This document shows, piece after piece, positions 51,310 to 60,715 of a stretch of DNA of 64,000 nt. Location of the stretch: NCBI GenBank assembly GCA_042867185.1, contig JBHZQV010000025.1, forward strand, positions 5,031-69,030, given 5' to 3'. This DNA is from Xylophilus sp042867185. Its GTDB lineage: Bacteria; Pseudomonadota; Gammaproteobacteria; Burkholderiales; Burkholderiaceae_C. Made by a program: the position numbers and the translations under genes. How positions within the stretch are numbered: position 1 is the stretch's first letter; each line of letters opens with the position of its first letter. The notes under the pieces were generated by a model. The model saw nothing but the letters and a program-made list of their open reading frames with translations. It did no database searches and was not told the origin of the DNA.

Positions 51310-51374
51310 GCTACAAAAACAATAGCTATAAGCCAGCGAATGACGCCGACCACAGCCATTATTTACCTCGAAAA
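51310..51374 (+). repeat. Dispersed palindromic repeat, copy 7 (diverged)
   Basis: Head gctacaaaaacaatagctat, a degenerate GCCAGCG...CGCCGAC palindrome and a tail ending CCTCGAAAAG. It lies in the same gene-free region as the two hairpin modules, 50 bp beyond the glycosyltransferase stop. Confidence 0.65.
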
Positions 51375-51425
51375 GCCCCGACCAGCGCACACGGATGCCA
51401 AGGGGCAATCCCGATCCAATGCCCG

Positions 51426-52415
51426 TCAGTTGCGCCAAGCCAGTTCCCGCGCCTGCCCCTGGATCACCGGCTGGATGTCGTGCAGCTTCTCGCCGGCCAG
51501 CACCTGCTCGTAGACCTGCAGGTAGTCGGCGGCCATGCGGTCGGCGCCGAAGTGTCGGGCGACGTGGTCGTGGCAGCGGCGCGGATCGAAGCGGTTGGCG
51601 CGCACCGCTTCGGCCAGGGCGTCGGCGTTGTCGGCCAGCACGCCGCAGTCGTGCGGCACCAGCTCGGGCAGGGCGCCGTAGGGCGTCGCAAAAACCGGGC
51701 AGCCGAAGTACAGGCTTTCGATGATCGCCAGGCCGAAGGGCTCGTGCCAGCGCACCGGGAAGACCATCCCGCGCGAGCCGTTGAGCAGCGCGTTCTTGGT
51801 CTCGCCGCCCACCATGCCGTGGAAGCGGATCCGGCGCGAGAAGGTGTAGCGAAAGCCCCGCTTCCAGTTGAGCCGGTCGCCGCCCAGCACGTCCAGCAGC
51901 ACGCCGGCCTTCTGCGCCACCCGAATGGCGCCGGCGACGTTCTTGACCCGCCAGGCCGCCTTGCCGAGGAAGTGGTAGTACCCGCGCGGCCGCTCGAAAT
52001 CGACCGGGCCGTAGGCCGACCAGTCGAGGCCGTTGTGCACATAGCGGGTGGAGCCGTAGCGCGCCGCATGGTCGCGCGAGAGGAAGACGGTGTTGAGCGG
52101 CAGCGGCCGGGCCTTGCGGGCGTTGCCGTGCTCGGTCACCAGGTAGGGCCGGCCCAGCGCGTCTTCGGATGCGAACTTGGGGTGGAACTGGAAATGGACG
52201 ATGTCGACGTCGGCCGGCACCTGCTCGGCCCAGGGCCGCTCGGTGTCGATCGGCAGCACGTGGGTCGCGAAGTCGCAGTGCGAGCCTGCCGGTACCAGGT
52301 AGCTGACCCGGTGGCCGCGCTGCACCAGCGCCCGGCCCAGGTCCCAGATGACGCGCTCGGTGCCGCCGTACGCGAACACCGGGATCGGCGAGTTATTGAC
52401 GAGCAGGACATGCAT
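51426..52415 (-). CDS. Glycosyltransferase family 4 protein
   Basis: The protein is 329 aa. GT-B fold: N-terminal NNSPIPVFAYGGTERVIWDLGRAL and the C-terminal donor site FPVRWHEPFGLAIIESLYFGCPVFAT with the EPFGLxxxE pattern of GT4. It probably adds a sugar to lipopolysaccharide core or a related glycan. The first 23 bp overlap the end of the O-antigen ligase-like gene. Confidence 0.9.
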   Translation of the reverse strand: MHVLLVNNSPIPVFAYGGTERVIWDLGRALVQRGHRVSYLVPAGSHCDFATHVLPIDTERPWAEQVPADVDIVHFQFHPKFASEDALGRPYLVTEHGNARKARPLPLNTVFLSRDHAARYGSTRYVHNGLDWSAYGPVDFERPRGYYHFLGKAAWRVKNVAGAIRVAQKAGVLLDVLGGDRLNWKRGFRYTFSRRIRFHGMVGGETKNALLNGSRGMVFPVRWHEPFGLAIIESLYFGCPVFATPYGALPELVPHDCGVLADNADALAEAVRANRFDPRRCHDHVARHFGADRMAADYLQVYEQVLAGEKLHDIQPVIQGQARELAWRN

Positions 52416-53688
52416 CGGCGGGGGCTCCGGTGGCGGGCAAGGCGGCGGCGCGCGCCTCGTGGCCGCGCAGGCAGCCGTAGACCAGCAGGGTGAAGAACAG
52501 GTAGCACATGTTGCCGCTGTTGTGCGCCATGAACACCTGGGTCAGCCCGAAGGCGATGCAGCAGACCGGCACCAGCACGCCCACCACCCGCAGCGCCAGG
52601 GCGGTCGGGTCGGGGTCGGGGCAGTCGCGCAGCCGGCGGCGGGGCCAGAACAGCCACAGCGGCACCGCGTAGAAGAACAGCAGCGCCGCCACGCCCGGCA
52701 GGCCGCGCTTGGCGAAGATGTCGAGCACCTCGTTGTGCGCATGGCTGAAGCTCAGCACGCTGGGGTGGGCCAGGCCGGCGTGCACCCGGCGGGCTTTTTC
52801 GACCTCGTATCCGTTCTGCGTCCAGCCGGTCAGGGGCCGGTCCCAGCCCATCTGCCAGGCCAGCTTCCAGTGCGACAGCCGCTGGCCGACGGAGGTGACC
52901 TCCTGGTCGCCCGCCTCGTACTGCTGCAGCTCGGTGCGGGCCTTTTCCAGGCGGTGGTCGATCATGTGCGGCTGGGTCAGGCCCAGCAGGCCGATACCGA
53001 CCACGGCCGCGGCCAGCACCCGCAGCATCTGCTTGTGCGGCAGGTGGCACCAGAGCAGCACCACCAGCACCGGCAGCACCACCGCCAGCGCCAGCCAGCC
53101 GCCGCGCGTCTCCGACAGCACCGAGGCCAGCCCGCCCAGCAAGGCGCCTACCAGCAGCACCGCGCGCTGCCAGTGCCGCGCGAAGCCGGGCGGCCGCACC
53201 GCGAACAGGGTGAGGCACATCAGGCCCAGCAGCAGCGCCAGGTCGCCGAACTGGATCGCGTTGGTGTAGCCCATGGCCCGCGGCAGATGCTGGAACGCAC
53301 GCTGGTAGAGGGCGATGCCGCCGCTGCCGATGGCGCCGATCGCGATGCCCCAGAAAAACGGCTTCACCCGCGGCGCATAGACATGCACCAGCAGCAGGCA
53401 GGGCAACGCGATCATGTACTTGGTGGGCCGGTCGAACCCGCCCCAGTCGGTCCGGCCCGAGCGCGAATCCAGCAGCCAGAAGAACGCCATCGCCACGATC
53501 GACAGCGCCAGCCAGCCGGCACCCCCCAGGGGCCGGACGCGCCGGTCGCCGAGCGGCAGCAGCACCAGCGCGCCGAGCAGCAGCACCGCCGCGCCGATGG
53601 AGTAGCCCGAGGGCAGCCACAGGGCCAGCCCGGGTACGAGAAAGGCCGCCGCAGAGACCAGCGGCACCGCGTAACGCTCCACCTTCAT
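52393..53688 (-). CDS. O-antigen ligase/polymerase-like membrane protein
   Basis: The protein is 431 aa with about 11 hydrophobic helices and a large periplasmic loop (about 265-340). The loop has ETRGGWLAL before it and HAHNEVLDIFAKRGLPGV, the conserved His region of the Wzy_C/O-antigen ligase family. It transfers glycan to lipid A-core or polymerises repeat units. The ATG overlaps the upstream GT2 stop (ATGA). Confidence 0.88.
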   Translation of the reverse strand: MKVERYAVPLVSAAAFLVPGLALWLPSGYSIGAAVLLLGALVLLPLGDRRVRPLGGAGWLALSIVAMAFFWLLDSRSGRTDWGGFDRPTKYMIALPCLLLVHVYAPRVKPFFWGIAIGAIGSGGIALYQRAFQHLPRAMGYTNAIQFGDLALLLGLMCLTLFAVRPPGFARHWQRAVLLVGALLGGLASVLSETRGGWLALAVVLPVLVVLLWCHLPHKQMLRVLAAAVVGIGLLGLTQPHMIDHRLEKARTELQQYEAGDQEVTSVGQRLSHWKLAWQMGWDRPLTGWTQNGYEVEKARRVHAGLAHPSVLSFSHAHNEVLDIFAKRGLPGVAALLFFYAVPLWLFWPRRRLRDCPDPDPTALALRVVGVLVPVCCIAFGLTQVFMAHNSGNMCYLFFTLLVYGCLRGHEARAAALPATGAPADACPARQ

Positions 53689-54467
53689 CGGACGACCTGT
53701 CCGGTGAGGTGCGCGCGGTCGTACGACAGCGCGGCGTAGCGGAAGAAGCTCTCCAGCGCGACGAACAGGCAGTACAGGAAGCCCGCGCCGCCGCAGAGAA
53801 AACCGAGCCGCAGCACGTACAGCCGGAAGAACATGCTGGCGCCCGAGGCCAGGCCGCGCAGCACGCCGCCCCGCTTGCCCAGCGCCGCGCGCTTGGCCGC
53901 GCCCAGCATCGCGTACTGGGTGAGTTTTTCCAGGCTGCCGCGCACTGTCTCGCGCGAATGGTGCAGCAGCGGCGCGCGCACCAGGTGGCGCGGCAGGGGA
54001 TCGCCCTGCAGCTGCGCCTCTTCGTGGACCACGCCGGTGAATTCGCGCAGCGACGCCCGCGGGAACAGGCGCTCGATCTGCGACTGCGCCCGGTACCAGG
54101 TGAGCGGCCGTCCGAAGGCGACCATGCGCCAGCGGATCTTCCACACGCCGCGGGCGCCGCTCTGCACGATGGCGTGGAGTTCGTCGCGCAGTGCGGGCGT
54201 CATCTGTTCGTCGGCATCGAGAAAGAACACGTAGTCGCCGGTGCAGTGCGCCAGCAGCCGGTTGCGCTGCACCGCGAAGCCCTGCCAGTCGGGATAGGAG
54301 AACACCTTCGCGCCGGCGGCCTCGGCCGCGGCCACGGTGCCGTCGGTGCTGCCGCTGTCGACCACGACCAGCTCGTGCGCGATCGGTGCCGCGCTGTGGA
54401 GGCAGTCGCGGATGCGGTGGGCTTCGTTGCGGGTGAGCACCGCGACCGAGAGCGTGGGGGCGGACAT
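53685..54467 (-). CDS. Glycosyltransferase family 2, WaaE/KdtX-like
   Basis: The protein is 260 aa. SVAVLTRNEAHRIRDCLHS, VVVDSGSTDGTVAAA and the DXD-type motif FFLDADEQ are visible. GARGVWKIRWRMVAFGRPLTW and EFTGVVHEE are typical of the lipopolysaccharide-core beta-glucosyltransferase WaaE group. A C-terminal hydrophobic segment anchors it to the membrane. First gene of the three-gene glycan unit. ATG at 54467 fits; an in-frame ATG at 54482 is also possible. Confidence 0.88.
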   Translation of the reverse strand: MSAPTLSVAVLTRNEAHRIRDCLHSAAPIAHELVVVDSGSTDGTVAAAEAAGAKVFSYPDWQGFAVQRNRLLAHCTGDYVFFLDADEQMTPALRDELHAIVQSGARGVWKIRWRMVAFGRPLTWYRAQSQIERLFPRASLREFTGVVHEEAQLQGDPLPRHLVRAPLLHHSRETVRGSLEKLTQYAMLGAAKRAALGKRGGVLRGLASGASMFFRLYVLRLGFLCGGAGFLYCLFVALESFFRYAALSYDRAHLTGQVVR

Positions 54468-54567
54468 GCGAACAGCGGCCATCGGCCGGTCAACGCCGCC
54501 TGCGCGGTCGCCGTGTAGGGATTGCAAGAGAAAAAGGCCAGCGGGCGAAACGGGGAGCGCGAGCGGC

Positions 54568-54828
54568 TCAGTGGCCGGCACGTACCGTTTCGCCGGCCCG
54601 CAGGCGGTAGACCGTGCCGCAGTACGGGCACTTGGCCTCGCCGGAATGCGCCACGTCGAGGTACACCTTGGGATGGGTGTTCCAGAGCTTCATGTCGGCC
54701 TTGGGGCTCGGGCAGAAGACGCCACCGTTGGCGTTGAGGTCGGCCGCCACGAGTTCGACCACGACCACCGGCCGTTTGACCGAAGCGGCCAGGTTGGAAG
54801 GGTGGGAAGGATTGGAAGAGGCAGTCAT
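54568..54828 (-). CDS. Zinc-finger CHCC-domain protein
   Basis: The protein is 86 aa. The zinc ligands are Cys39 (GGVFCPSP), His52 in NTHPKVYL or a nearby His, and the pair CPYCG (67-70), as in zf-CHCC proteins related to the NDUFS6 subunit of complex I. Role in bacteria not settled. It follows ilvE by 4 bp, an arrangement frequent in Burkholderiales. Confidence 0.88.
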   Translation of the reverse strand: MTASSNPSHPSNLAASVKRPVVVVELVAADLNANGGVFCPSPKADMKLWNTHPKVYLDVAHSGEAKCPYCGTVYRLRAGETVRAGH

Positions 54829-54832
54829 CGCA

Positions 54833-55777
54833 TCAGACCTTGGTGAGCCAGTGGGCGTACTGGGGATTGCGGCCGTTGACGATGTCGAAGAACGCCGACT
54901 GGATCTTCTCGGTGACCGGGCCGCGCGAGCCCTGGCCGATCTCGATGCGGTCGAGCTCGCGGATCGGCGTGACTTCGGCGGCGGTGCCGGTGAAGAAGGC
55001 CTCGTCGGCGATGTAGACCTCGTCGCGGGTGATGCGCTTTTGCACCAGCTCGATACCCAGATCCTTGCAGATGTGCAGGATGGTGTTGCGGGTGATGCCG
55101 TTCAGGGCGCCGGCCGACAGGTCGGGGGTGTAGACCACGCCGCCCTTGACCACGAACACGTTCTCGCCCGCGCCTTCCGACACGAAGCCCGAGGCGTCGA
55201 GCAGCAGGGCCTCGTCGTAGCCGTCGTCGAGCGCCTCCATGTTGGCGAGGATCGAATTGGTGTAGTTGCTGACCGCCTTGGCCTGGGTCATGGTGATGTT
55301 GACGTGGTGGCGGGTGTAGCTGGAGGTCTTGACGCGGATGCCGCGCTTCATGCCCTCGTCGCCCAGGTAGGCGCCCCAGGACCAGGCCGCGACCATCGCG
55401 TGGATGGTGTTGCCGCGGGGGCTGACGCCCAGCTTCTCGGAGCCGATCCAGGCCAGCGGCCGGAGGTAGCAGGAGGCCAGCTGGTTCTCGCGCACCACCG
55501 TCTTGTGCGCCTCGTTGATCTCGTCCTGGGTGAAGGGCAGCTTCATCCGCAGGATCTTGGCGCTGTTGAACAGGCGCTCGGTGTGCTCCTGCAGCCGGAA
55601 GATCGCGGTGCCGTTCACGGTTTCGTACGCGCGGACACCCTCGAAGACGCCGCAGCCATAGTGCAGGGTGTGGGTCAGGACGTGGACCTTGGCGTCGCGC
55701 CAGTCGACGAGCTGGCCGTCCATCCAGATTTTGCCGTCGCGGTCGGACAGGGAAGGCGCGGGGGGGACGAGGCTCAT
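54833..55777 (-). CDS. ilvE: Branched-chain amino acid aminotransferase
   Basis: The protein is 314 aa, fold-type IV PLP enzyme. DAKVHVLTHTLHYGCGVFEGVRAY, the PLP-Lys in MTQAKAVSNYTNS, LLLDASGFVSEGAGENVFVV and FFTGTAAEVTPI are present. It makes valine, leucine and isoleucine from their keto acids. The ATG at 55777 fits the family start. Confidence 0.95.
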   Translation of the reverse strand: MSLVPPAPSLSDRDGKIWMDGQLVDWRDAKVHVLTHTLHYGCGVFEGVRAYETVNGTAIFRLQEHTERLFNSAKILRMKLPFTQDEINEAHKTVVRENQLASCYLRPLAWIGSEKLGVSPRGNTIHAMVAAWSWGAYLGDEGMKRGIRVKTSSYTRHHVNITMTQAKAVSNYTNSILANMEALDDGYDEALLLDASGFVSEGAGENVFVVKGGVVYTPDLSAGALNGITRNTILHICKDLGIELVQKRITRDEVYIADEAFFTGTAAEVTPIRELDRIEIGQGSRGPVTEKIQSAFFDIVNGRNPQYAHWLTKV

Positions 55778-55832
55778 GCGGGGTGTCCTTGGGTATCCGG
55801 AAAAAGGATCGTGGTCGGGGAAACCCGTGATT

Positions 55833-56291
55833 TTAAGGCGTGCCGGCCGTCGGAGCACCGGCGACACCGGCGGTTGCGTCTTCTGCGGCCTCCGGCGCGG
55901 GCCGGGTGAGCTGCCAGCGCACCAGCCGGCCGCCATCGAAAGTGCAGTCCACATACGAGTGGCTGCCGTCGGTCCAGCGGTACACCTCGGGCTGCTCGCC
56001 CACCGGGCTGCGCTGTTCGCCGAGCGCCCGGGTGAGCGCCATCACATGGAGCAGCGTCGACTGCGGCTTGAGCTTGGCGTTGAGCATCACCGCGCTGCCC
56101 ACGTAGCCCACCGGCCGGTCGGAGGCGCGCTTGAGCACCGTCATCATCCGGGTGAAGTGCATCAGCAGCCACATCGTGATGCCGCCGCCGACCACCGCCA
56201 CACCGCGCCAACCGTAGAGATTGAAGGCCGCGACCAGCAGCACCAGGCAGCCGACGGGAACGATCACTTTGAAGAGCTTGTTCATCCGCAC
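55833..56291 (-). CDS. Conserved membrane protein of unknown function
   Basis: The protein is 152 aa (150 if the ATG at 56285 is used). Two membrane helices in the first 50 residues (KVIVPVGCLVLLVAAFNLYG and GVAVVGGGITMWLLMHF) are followed by a soluble part with DRPVGYVGSAVMLNAKLKPQS and a low-complexity C-terminus. I recognise it only as a conserved small protein of betaproteobacteria. Located between ilvE and trehalase, all on the minus strand. Confidence 0.75.
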   Translation of the reverse strand: MRMNKLFKVIVPVGCLVLLVAAFNLYGWRGVAVVGGGITMWLLMHFTRMMTVLKRASDRPVGYVGSAVMLNAKLKPQSTLLHVMALTRALGEQRSPVGEQPEVYRWTDGSHSYVDCTFDGGRLVRWQLTRPAPEAAEDATAGVAGAPTAGTP

Positions 56292-56318
56292 ATTTTCGCA
56301 GGCCGCCGATGCGGGGCT

Positions 56319-58022
56319 TCAGGCATCCGGCCGGTGACGGGCGCCGCCGGCCGGATGCGCCGGGAAGCCGTGCAGCAGGCGCCGGGTGACGCCGTTGGTC
56401 CAGCCGAAGCCGTCCTGCAGCGGGTATTCGCCGCCGTCGCCGCCCGCGGCCGCGGTGCCGTCGCCGGCATCGCGCATCGTGTACTTCTCGACCAGCTTGC
56501 CCTCGCGGGCGTAGACGGCGGCCACGCTGTCGAGCCAGCGGTGGGCGATGGTGTCGGCCAGGGCGGTGTGGCCGTAGTCGGCCAGGCCCCGGATCGCCAT
56601 CCACTGCAGCGGCGCCCAGCCGTTGGGGCGGTCCCACTGCTCGTGGCTCTCGGTTTCGCTGGTGGCCAGGCCGCCCGGCGCGAGCAGCCGGGCCGCCAGC
56701 GTGCGGGCCAGCGCATCGGCCTGCGCCTGCGTGGCCAGGCCGGTGAAGAGCGGCACCACGGTGGCGGCGCTGAGGGCGTGGCGCAGCCGCTGGTGCTCCC
56801 AGTCGTAGTCGAAGAAGGCGCCCTCCTCCGCGTTCCACATCAGGCGCTGCACCGCCGCCCGGCGCGCCCCGGCCCGCTGGTCGAACTGGGTGGCGGTGGC
56901 GGCGTCGCCGGTGGCACGCGCCAGCCGGGCGATGGCGGTCTCGAGCCGGTACAGGAAGGCGTTCAGATCGACCGGCAGGATGGCGGTGGTGCGGATCTCG
57001 CACAGGCGCAGCGACGGCTTGACCACATCCTGCGGATCGCAAAGCCATCGGCTGCTGAAATCCCAGCCCGATTCGGCCGCCGCCCGCAGGTCGCGGTACA
57101 CCGCAGGGGCCGATCGCCGGCCGGCCTGCTGGGCGGCGGTTTCCACGTCCTCGGCATACGACTCTTCGCGCGGGGTCTCGCGGGCATCCCAGTAGCGGTT
57201 GAGCAGGGTGCCGTCCTGCAGGCGCACCACGTGCTGGCCCGCCTCGCCGGGCGCGATGCTGCCGGCGCCGGCCATCCACCAGCCGTACTCCTTGCGCAGC
57301 TGCGGCAGGTAGCCGGTGGCGGCCGGGCCGCCGCAGGCCTCGCACAGCTCGACCATCAGCGCGAACACCGGCGGCTGCGACCGGCTCAGGTAGTAGCTGC
57401 GGGTGCCGTTGGGCACGAAGCCGTAGGTGTCGATCAGGTAGGCGAAGTTGTCGGTCATCGCATGCACCAGGGCCGCCTGGCCGCTGTCGGCCATGCCCAA
57501 CATGGTGAAGTACGAATCCCAGTAGTACAGCTCGGCGAACCGCCCGCCCGGCACGACGTACGGGTGCGGCAGCCGCAGCAGCGAGGACCGCGGCGGATGG
57601 GCCGCCGGCTGCCGCGTCAGCACCGGCCAGAGCGCGTCGATATGGTCCACCAGCGCTTGCCCCGCGACCGAAACGTAGTGGCTGTCGGTGGCGGGCTGCA
57701 CTGCGAAGTGCGCATCGACGAAGGCCCGCAGGTCGAAGCCCGGCTGCGCCTGCTGCGCCCGGTAGTCGCGCAGGATGTCGGCCGGCGCGTGGCGCGGCGC
57801 GCAGTCGACGAACACCTTGCTGTCGGGGAAGATGCGTGCCGTCTGCACCGCCAAAAAGAGCTCTTCGTACCGGTCCGCAGGCGACAAGGTGTCGTGCGCC
57901 GGCGCCTGGGCCGCAGCGGTCTGGCGACGCTCGGCGTCTGCGCTGGGCGGGCCGTCCGCGGGGCGTGCCGACGGGTCGGGCCGGGCGGAGGGTGCGGGGT
58001 CGGAGAAGGAAGGGCGCGGCAT
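56319..58022 (-). CDS. Trehalase (glycoside hydrolase family 37)
   Basis: The protein is 567 aa. Both GH37 signatures are present: PGGRFAELYYWDSYF (about 160) and QWDRPNGWAPLQW (about 470). DSKVFVDCAPRHAP and PNGTRSYYLSRSQPPVF also match. No signal peptide; the first 45 residues are Pro/Ala-rich. Hence it is probably cytoplasmic (TreF-like), splitting trehalose to two glucose. The ATG at 58022 is chosen because earlier sequence overlaps the next gene. Confidence 0.93.
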   Translation of the reverse strand: MPRPSFSDPAPSARPDPSARPADGPPSADAERRQTAAAQAPAHDTLSPADRYEELFLAVQTARIFPDSKVFVDCAPRHAPADILRDYRAQQAQPGFDLRAFVDAHFAVQPATDSHYVSVAGQALVDHIDALWPVLTRQPAAHPPRSSLLRLPHPYVVPGGRFAELYYWDSYFTMLGMADSGQAALVHAMTDNFAYLIDTYGFVPNGTRSYYLSRSQPPVFALMVELCEACGGPAATGYLPQLRKEYGWWMAGAGSIAPGEAGQHVVRLQDGTLLNRYWDARETPREESYAEDVETAAQQAGRRSAPAVYRDLRAAAESGWDFSSRWLCDPQDVVKPSLRLCEIRTTAILPVDLNAFLYRLETAIARLARATGDAATATQFDQRAGARRAAVQRLMWNAEEGAFFDYDWEHQRLRHALSAATVVPLFTGLATQAQADALARTLAARLLAPGGLATSETESHEQWDRPNGWAPLQWMAIRGLADYGHTALADTIAHRWLDSVAAVYAREGKLVEKYTMRDAGDGTAAAGGDGGEYPLQDGFGWTNGVTRRLLHGFPAHPAGGARHRPDA

Positions 58023-58092
58023 CGGGGCATTGTCCGCAGCCGGCCCGCGGCCCGCGTTTCGAGATGCGTGCGTGCCGCCGGAGATTGCCGCG

Positions 58093-58983
58093 TCAATGGC
58101 CTCCGGCGTCGTCCTGCCGCGGCGCCCAGGCCGACCACGCGGCCGCGGCCAGCACCATCGCCCCGCCCGCCACGATCCGGGGCGCCATGGCCGAGGCACC
58201 CAGCGCCACCGAGGACACGCTGGCGAACACCACCTCCGACAGCATCACCAGCGAGGTGCCCTGCGCGGTGAGGCGGGCCGCGCCGTACTGCAGCGCCACG
58301 TTGCCCGCCAGGAAGCACAGCGCCAGCACCAGCGCGACCCCGACCCAGGCCGCGCCGGGCGCGGGCGGCGCCGGCACCGACCCCGCCGCCAGGCCGGCCA
58401 GCGCCAGCGCACCGGCGGTCGCGAAGCCGCCGCCGAACATCGCCAGCGTGCGGCCGGTGCCCGGCACCGCGCGCAACCGCCGCAGCAGGATGTTGGTGAG
58501 CGAAAAACAGAAGCCGCCCGCCAGCCCCAGCGCGTCGGGCAGGCTCTCGGGCACCGGCCAGTCGGTGCCGGGCGCCTTCAGGATGGTCACCACGCCGGCC
58601 ACCGCCAGCGCCATCCGCAGCAGTGCCGCCGGCCGTGGCCGCTCGCCCAGCAGCGGCCAGGCCAGCACCACCGTCCAGACGGGCATCAGGTAGAACAGCA
58701 TCACCACCCGCACCACGTCGCCCTGGGTCACACCCCAGTTGAAGCAGATATTGGTCAGCCCTGCCGCGCCCGCCAGCAGCCACAGCCCCGGATGCTCCTG
58801 CAGCGCCCGCCAGGCCCGCGGACGCCATGCCAGCAGGCACGCCAGCGCGAAGGCATAGATGGCCGCCGTCGCCCACAGCGGATGCAGCCCCTGCGCCTCC
58901 AGTTGCCGGAACGGCCACCAGGCGCAGCCCCACACGAAAGCATTGAGCACCAGCGCGAGGGCCGGCAGGACGGAAGAAGGCAT
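58093..58983 (-). CDS. EamA/DMT-superfamily transporter
   Basis: The protein is 296 aa with ten hydrophobic helices in two EamA halves. LVLNAFVWGCAWWPFRQL starts the first; GLAGGFCFSLTNILLRRL starts the second. It exports small metabolites, perhaps amino acids; substrate unknown. An ATG at 59001 gives six more residues; neither has a clear ribosome binding site. Confidence 0.87.
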   Translation of the reverse strand: MPSSVLPALALVLNAFVWGCAWWPFRQLEAQGLHPLWATAAIYAFALACLLAWRPRAWRALQEHPGLWLLAGAAGLTNICFNWGVTQGDVVRVVMLFYLMPVWTVVLAWPLLGERPRPAALLRMALAVAGVVTILKAPGTDWPVPESLPDALGLAGGFCFSLTNILLRRLRAVPGTGRTLAMFGGGFATAGALALAGLAAGSVPAPPAPGAAWVGVALVLALCFLAGNVALQYGAARLTAQGTSLVMLSEVVFASVSSVALGASAMAPRIVAGGAMVLAAAAWSAWAPRQDDAGGH

Positions 58984-59092
58984 GGAACGGCCAATGGACA
59001 TCGAAGCGCAGCCACAGCACTGACCGGCACGTGCGAAAAGGGTTGGAACGGAAACGAGGCGGCCTCGCCACCCTCGAGGGCGCAGCGAGCGA

Positions 59093-59200
59093 CTGCAGGG
59101 CAAGGCGCGGGTGGCGGCGTACCGGAGCGTAGCGGCGCTACGTGAGGACACCCCGCCGGGCCCCGCAACGCCGCCCTGCAGCCGCGCAGTAGCCACCCGC
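59093..59200. repeat. Interleaved inverted repeats in the EamA-lplT gap
   Basis: CTGCAGGGC (59093-59101) pairs with GCCCTGCAG (59173-59181), and GCGGGTGGC (59107-59115) pairs with GCCACCCGC (59192-59200). The pairs are interleaved, not nested. A GTAGC-ggc-GCTAC hairpin lies between. It fills most of the gap behind lplT. Role unknown. Confidence 0.5.
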
Positions 59201-59205
59201 CAACC

Positions 59206-60510
59206 TCAGTGGTGGTCGTCGTGGCGGGCGATGGCCATCAAATGCTCCACCTCGTCCTTGTGGGCGACCAGGTTGTGCGCGTGCCAGCGCTGGATCATCC
59301 ACATCGCACCCGCCACCACGATGCCGAAGCCGGTGATCGCGCCGAAGGCCGACACGCCGAACTTGGTCGACACGCTGTACATCGCGCCAAGCCCCAGGAT
59401 GCAGGCCTGCTCGTTGAAGTTCTGCACCGCGATCGAGCGGCCGGCGCCCATCAGGTTGTGGCCCCGGTGCTGCAGCAGCGCGTTCATCGGCACCACCAGA
59501 AAGCCGCCGATGCCGCCGAGCAGGATCAGGAACGGCGCGGCCACCCAGACGTTGTCGATGAAGTTCATGCCGATCACCAGCAGCCCCATGCCGATGCCCA
59601 GCGGTATCACCCGCGGCGCCATGTCGAGCCGCATCCGCATCGACGCGACCACCGCGCCCACGGCGGTGCCGATCGCCACCACGCCCACCAGCGACGAGGC
59701 CTGGGTGGTGCTGTAGCCCAGCGCCGCCGCGCTCCAGGCCAGCACGATGTAGCGCAGGTTGCCCGAGACGCCCCAGAACAGGGTGGTGGTGGAGAGCGAG
59801 ATCTGGCCCAGCCGGTCGCGCCACAGACGCGAGTTGCAGCTCCAGAAATCGGGCAGCAGCTCCAGCGTGTTGCGCAGCATGCCGCGCTGCGGGTCCTTGC
59901 ACAGCGGCCGCATCTCGACGCCGGTGTGCGGGATGCGGGTGTTGAACCAGGCGGCGATCACGTAGATGAAGATCAGCAGGAAGATGGCCGCCTCGGGTGC
60001 GGTATCGACGCTGGTGTCGATGAACGGAAAATCGAACGACAGCAGCATGCCCGACAGGTGCCGGCCCACCAGCTGCCCGCCGAGCAGCACGCCCAGGATG
60101 ATCGAGGAGATGGTGAGCCCCTCGATCCAGCCGTTGGCCTTGACCAGTTGCGAGGCCGGCAGCAGCTCGGTGAGGATGCCGTACTTGGCGGGCGAGTACG
60201 CCGCCGCACCCAGGCCGACGATCGCGTACGCCGCCAGCGGGTGCGCACCGAACAGCATCATCAGACAGCCCACGACCTTGATCGCATTGCTGTAGAACAT
60301 CACCGTGCCCTTGGGCCTGGCGTCGGCGAAAGCGCCCACGAAGGGCGCCAGCACCACGTAGAACAGCGCGAACATCGGCACCAGGGCGGCGCGCTGCCAT
60401 TCGGGCGCGCCCCCGGTGCGGAGCAGTTCCACCGCCGCCACGAAAAGCGCGTTGTCGGCCAGCGACGAAAAGAACTGGGCCGACATGATCGTGTAGAAAC
60501 CGCGCTTCAT
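59206..60510 (-). CDS. lplT: Lysophospholipid transporter LplT
   Basis: The protein is 434 aa, MFS with 12 helices. MKRGFYTIMSAQFFSSLADNAL and SPAKYGILTELLP (LplT signature near 110) and GGIGGFLVVPMNALLQHRGH are characteristic. It flips lysophospholipids inward for re-acylation. Unlike enterics no aas acyltransferase gene is adjacent. Divergent from alr. The C-terminus is His/Asp-rich (RHDDHH). Confidence 0.92.
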   Translation of the reverse strand: MKRGFYTIMSAQFFSSLADNALFVAAVELLRTGGAPEWQRAALVPMFALFYVVLAPFVGAFADARPKGTVMFYSNAIKVVGCLMMLFGAHPLAAYAIVGLGAAAYSPAKYGILTELLPASQLVKANGWIEGLTISSIILGVLLGGQLVGRHLSGMLLSFDFPFIDTSVDTAPEAAIFLLIFIYVIAAWFNTRIPHTGVEMRPLCKDPQRGMLRNTLELLPDFWSCNSRLWRDRLGQISLSTTTLFWGVSGNLRYIVLAWSAAALGYSTTQASSLVGVVAIGTAVGAVVASMRMRLDMAPRVIPLGIGMGLLVIGMNFIDNVWVAAPFLILLGGIGGFLVVPMNALLQHRGHNLMGAGRSIAVQNFNEQACILGLGAMYSVSTKFGVSAFGAITGFGIVVAGAMWMIQRWHAHNLVAHKDEVEHLMAIARHDDHH

Positions 60511-60583
60511 TCGATGGCTGACAGGCCGGCGTGGGGTCCGGCAAAAAGGGGTGGCAGGTCTACGGGCTACGAGGCGAAGGCGG

Positions 60584-60613
60584 GTTATAGCATGCGTCCC
60601 TTCGCTGTTTTAA
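60584..60613 (-). promoter_or_regulatory. Candidate promoter for lplT
   Basis: On the minus strand TTAAAA, an 18-bp spacer and TATAAC lie about 75 bp upstream of the lplT start, in an otherwise GC-rich gap. Confidence 0.4.
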
Positions 60614-60715
60614 CGGTTTCGGGGTGGTGCGGTCGGGCATGCGCGCGCTTGTCCGACACGTCGGCAGCACCTGCGCCCACGCTGCCAGAATGCGGGTTTC
60701 ACTGCCGCGCCTGCC

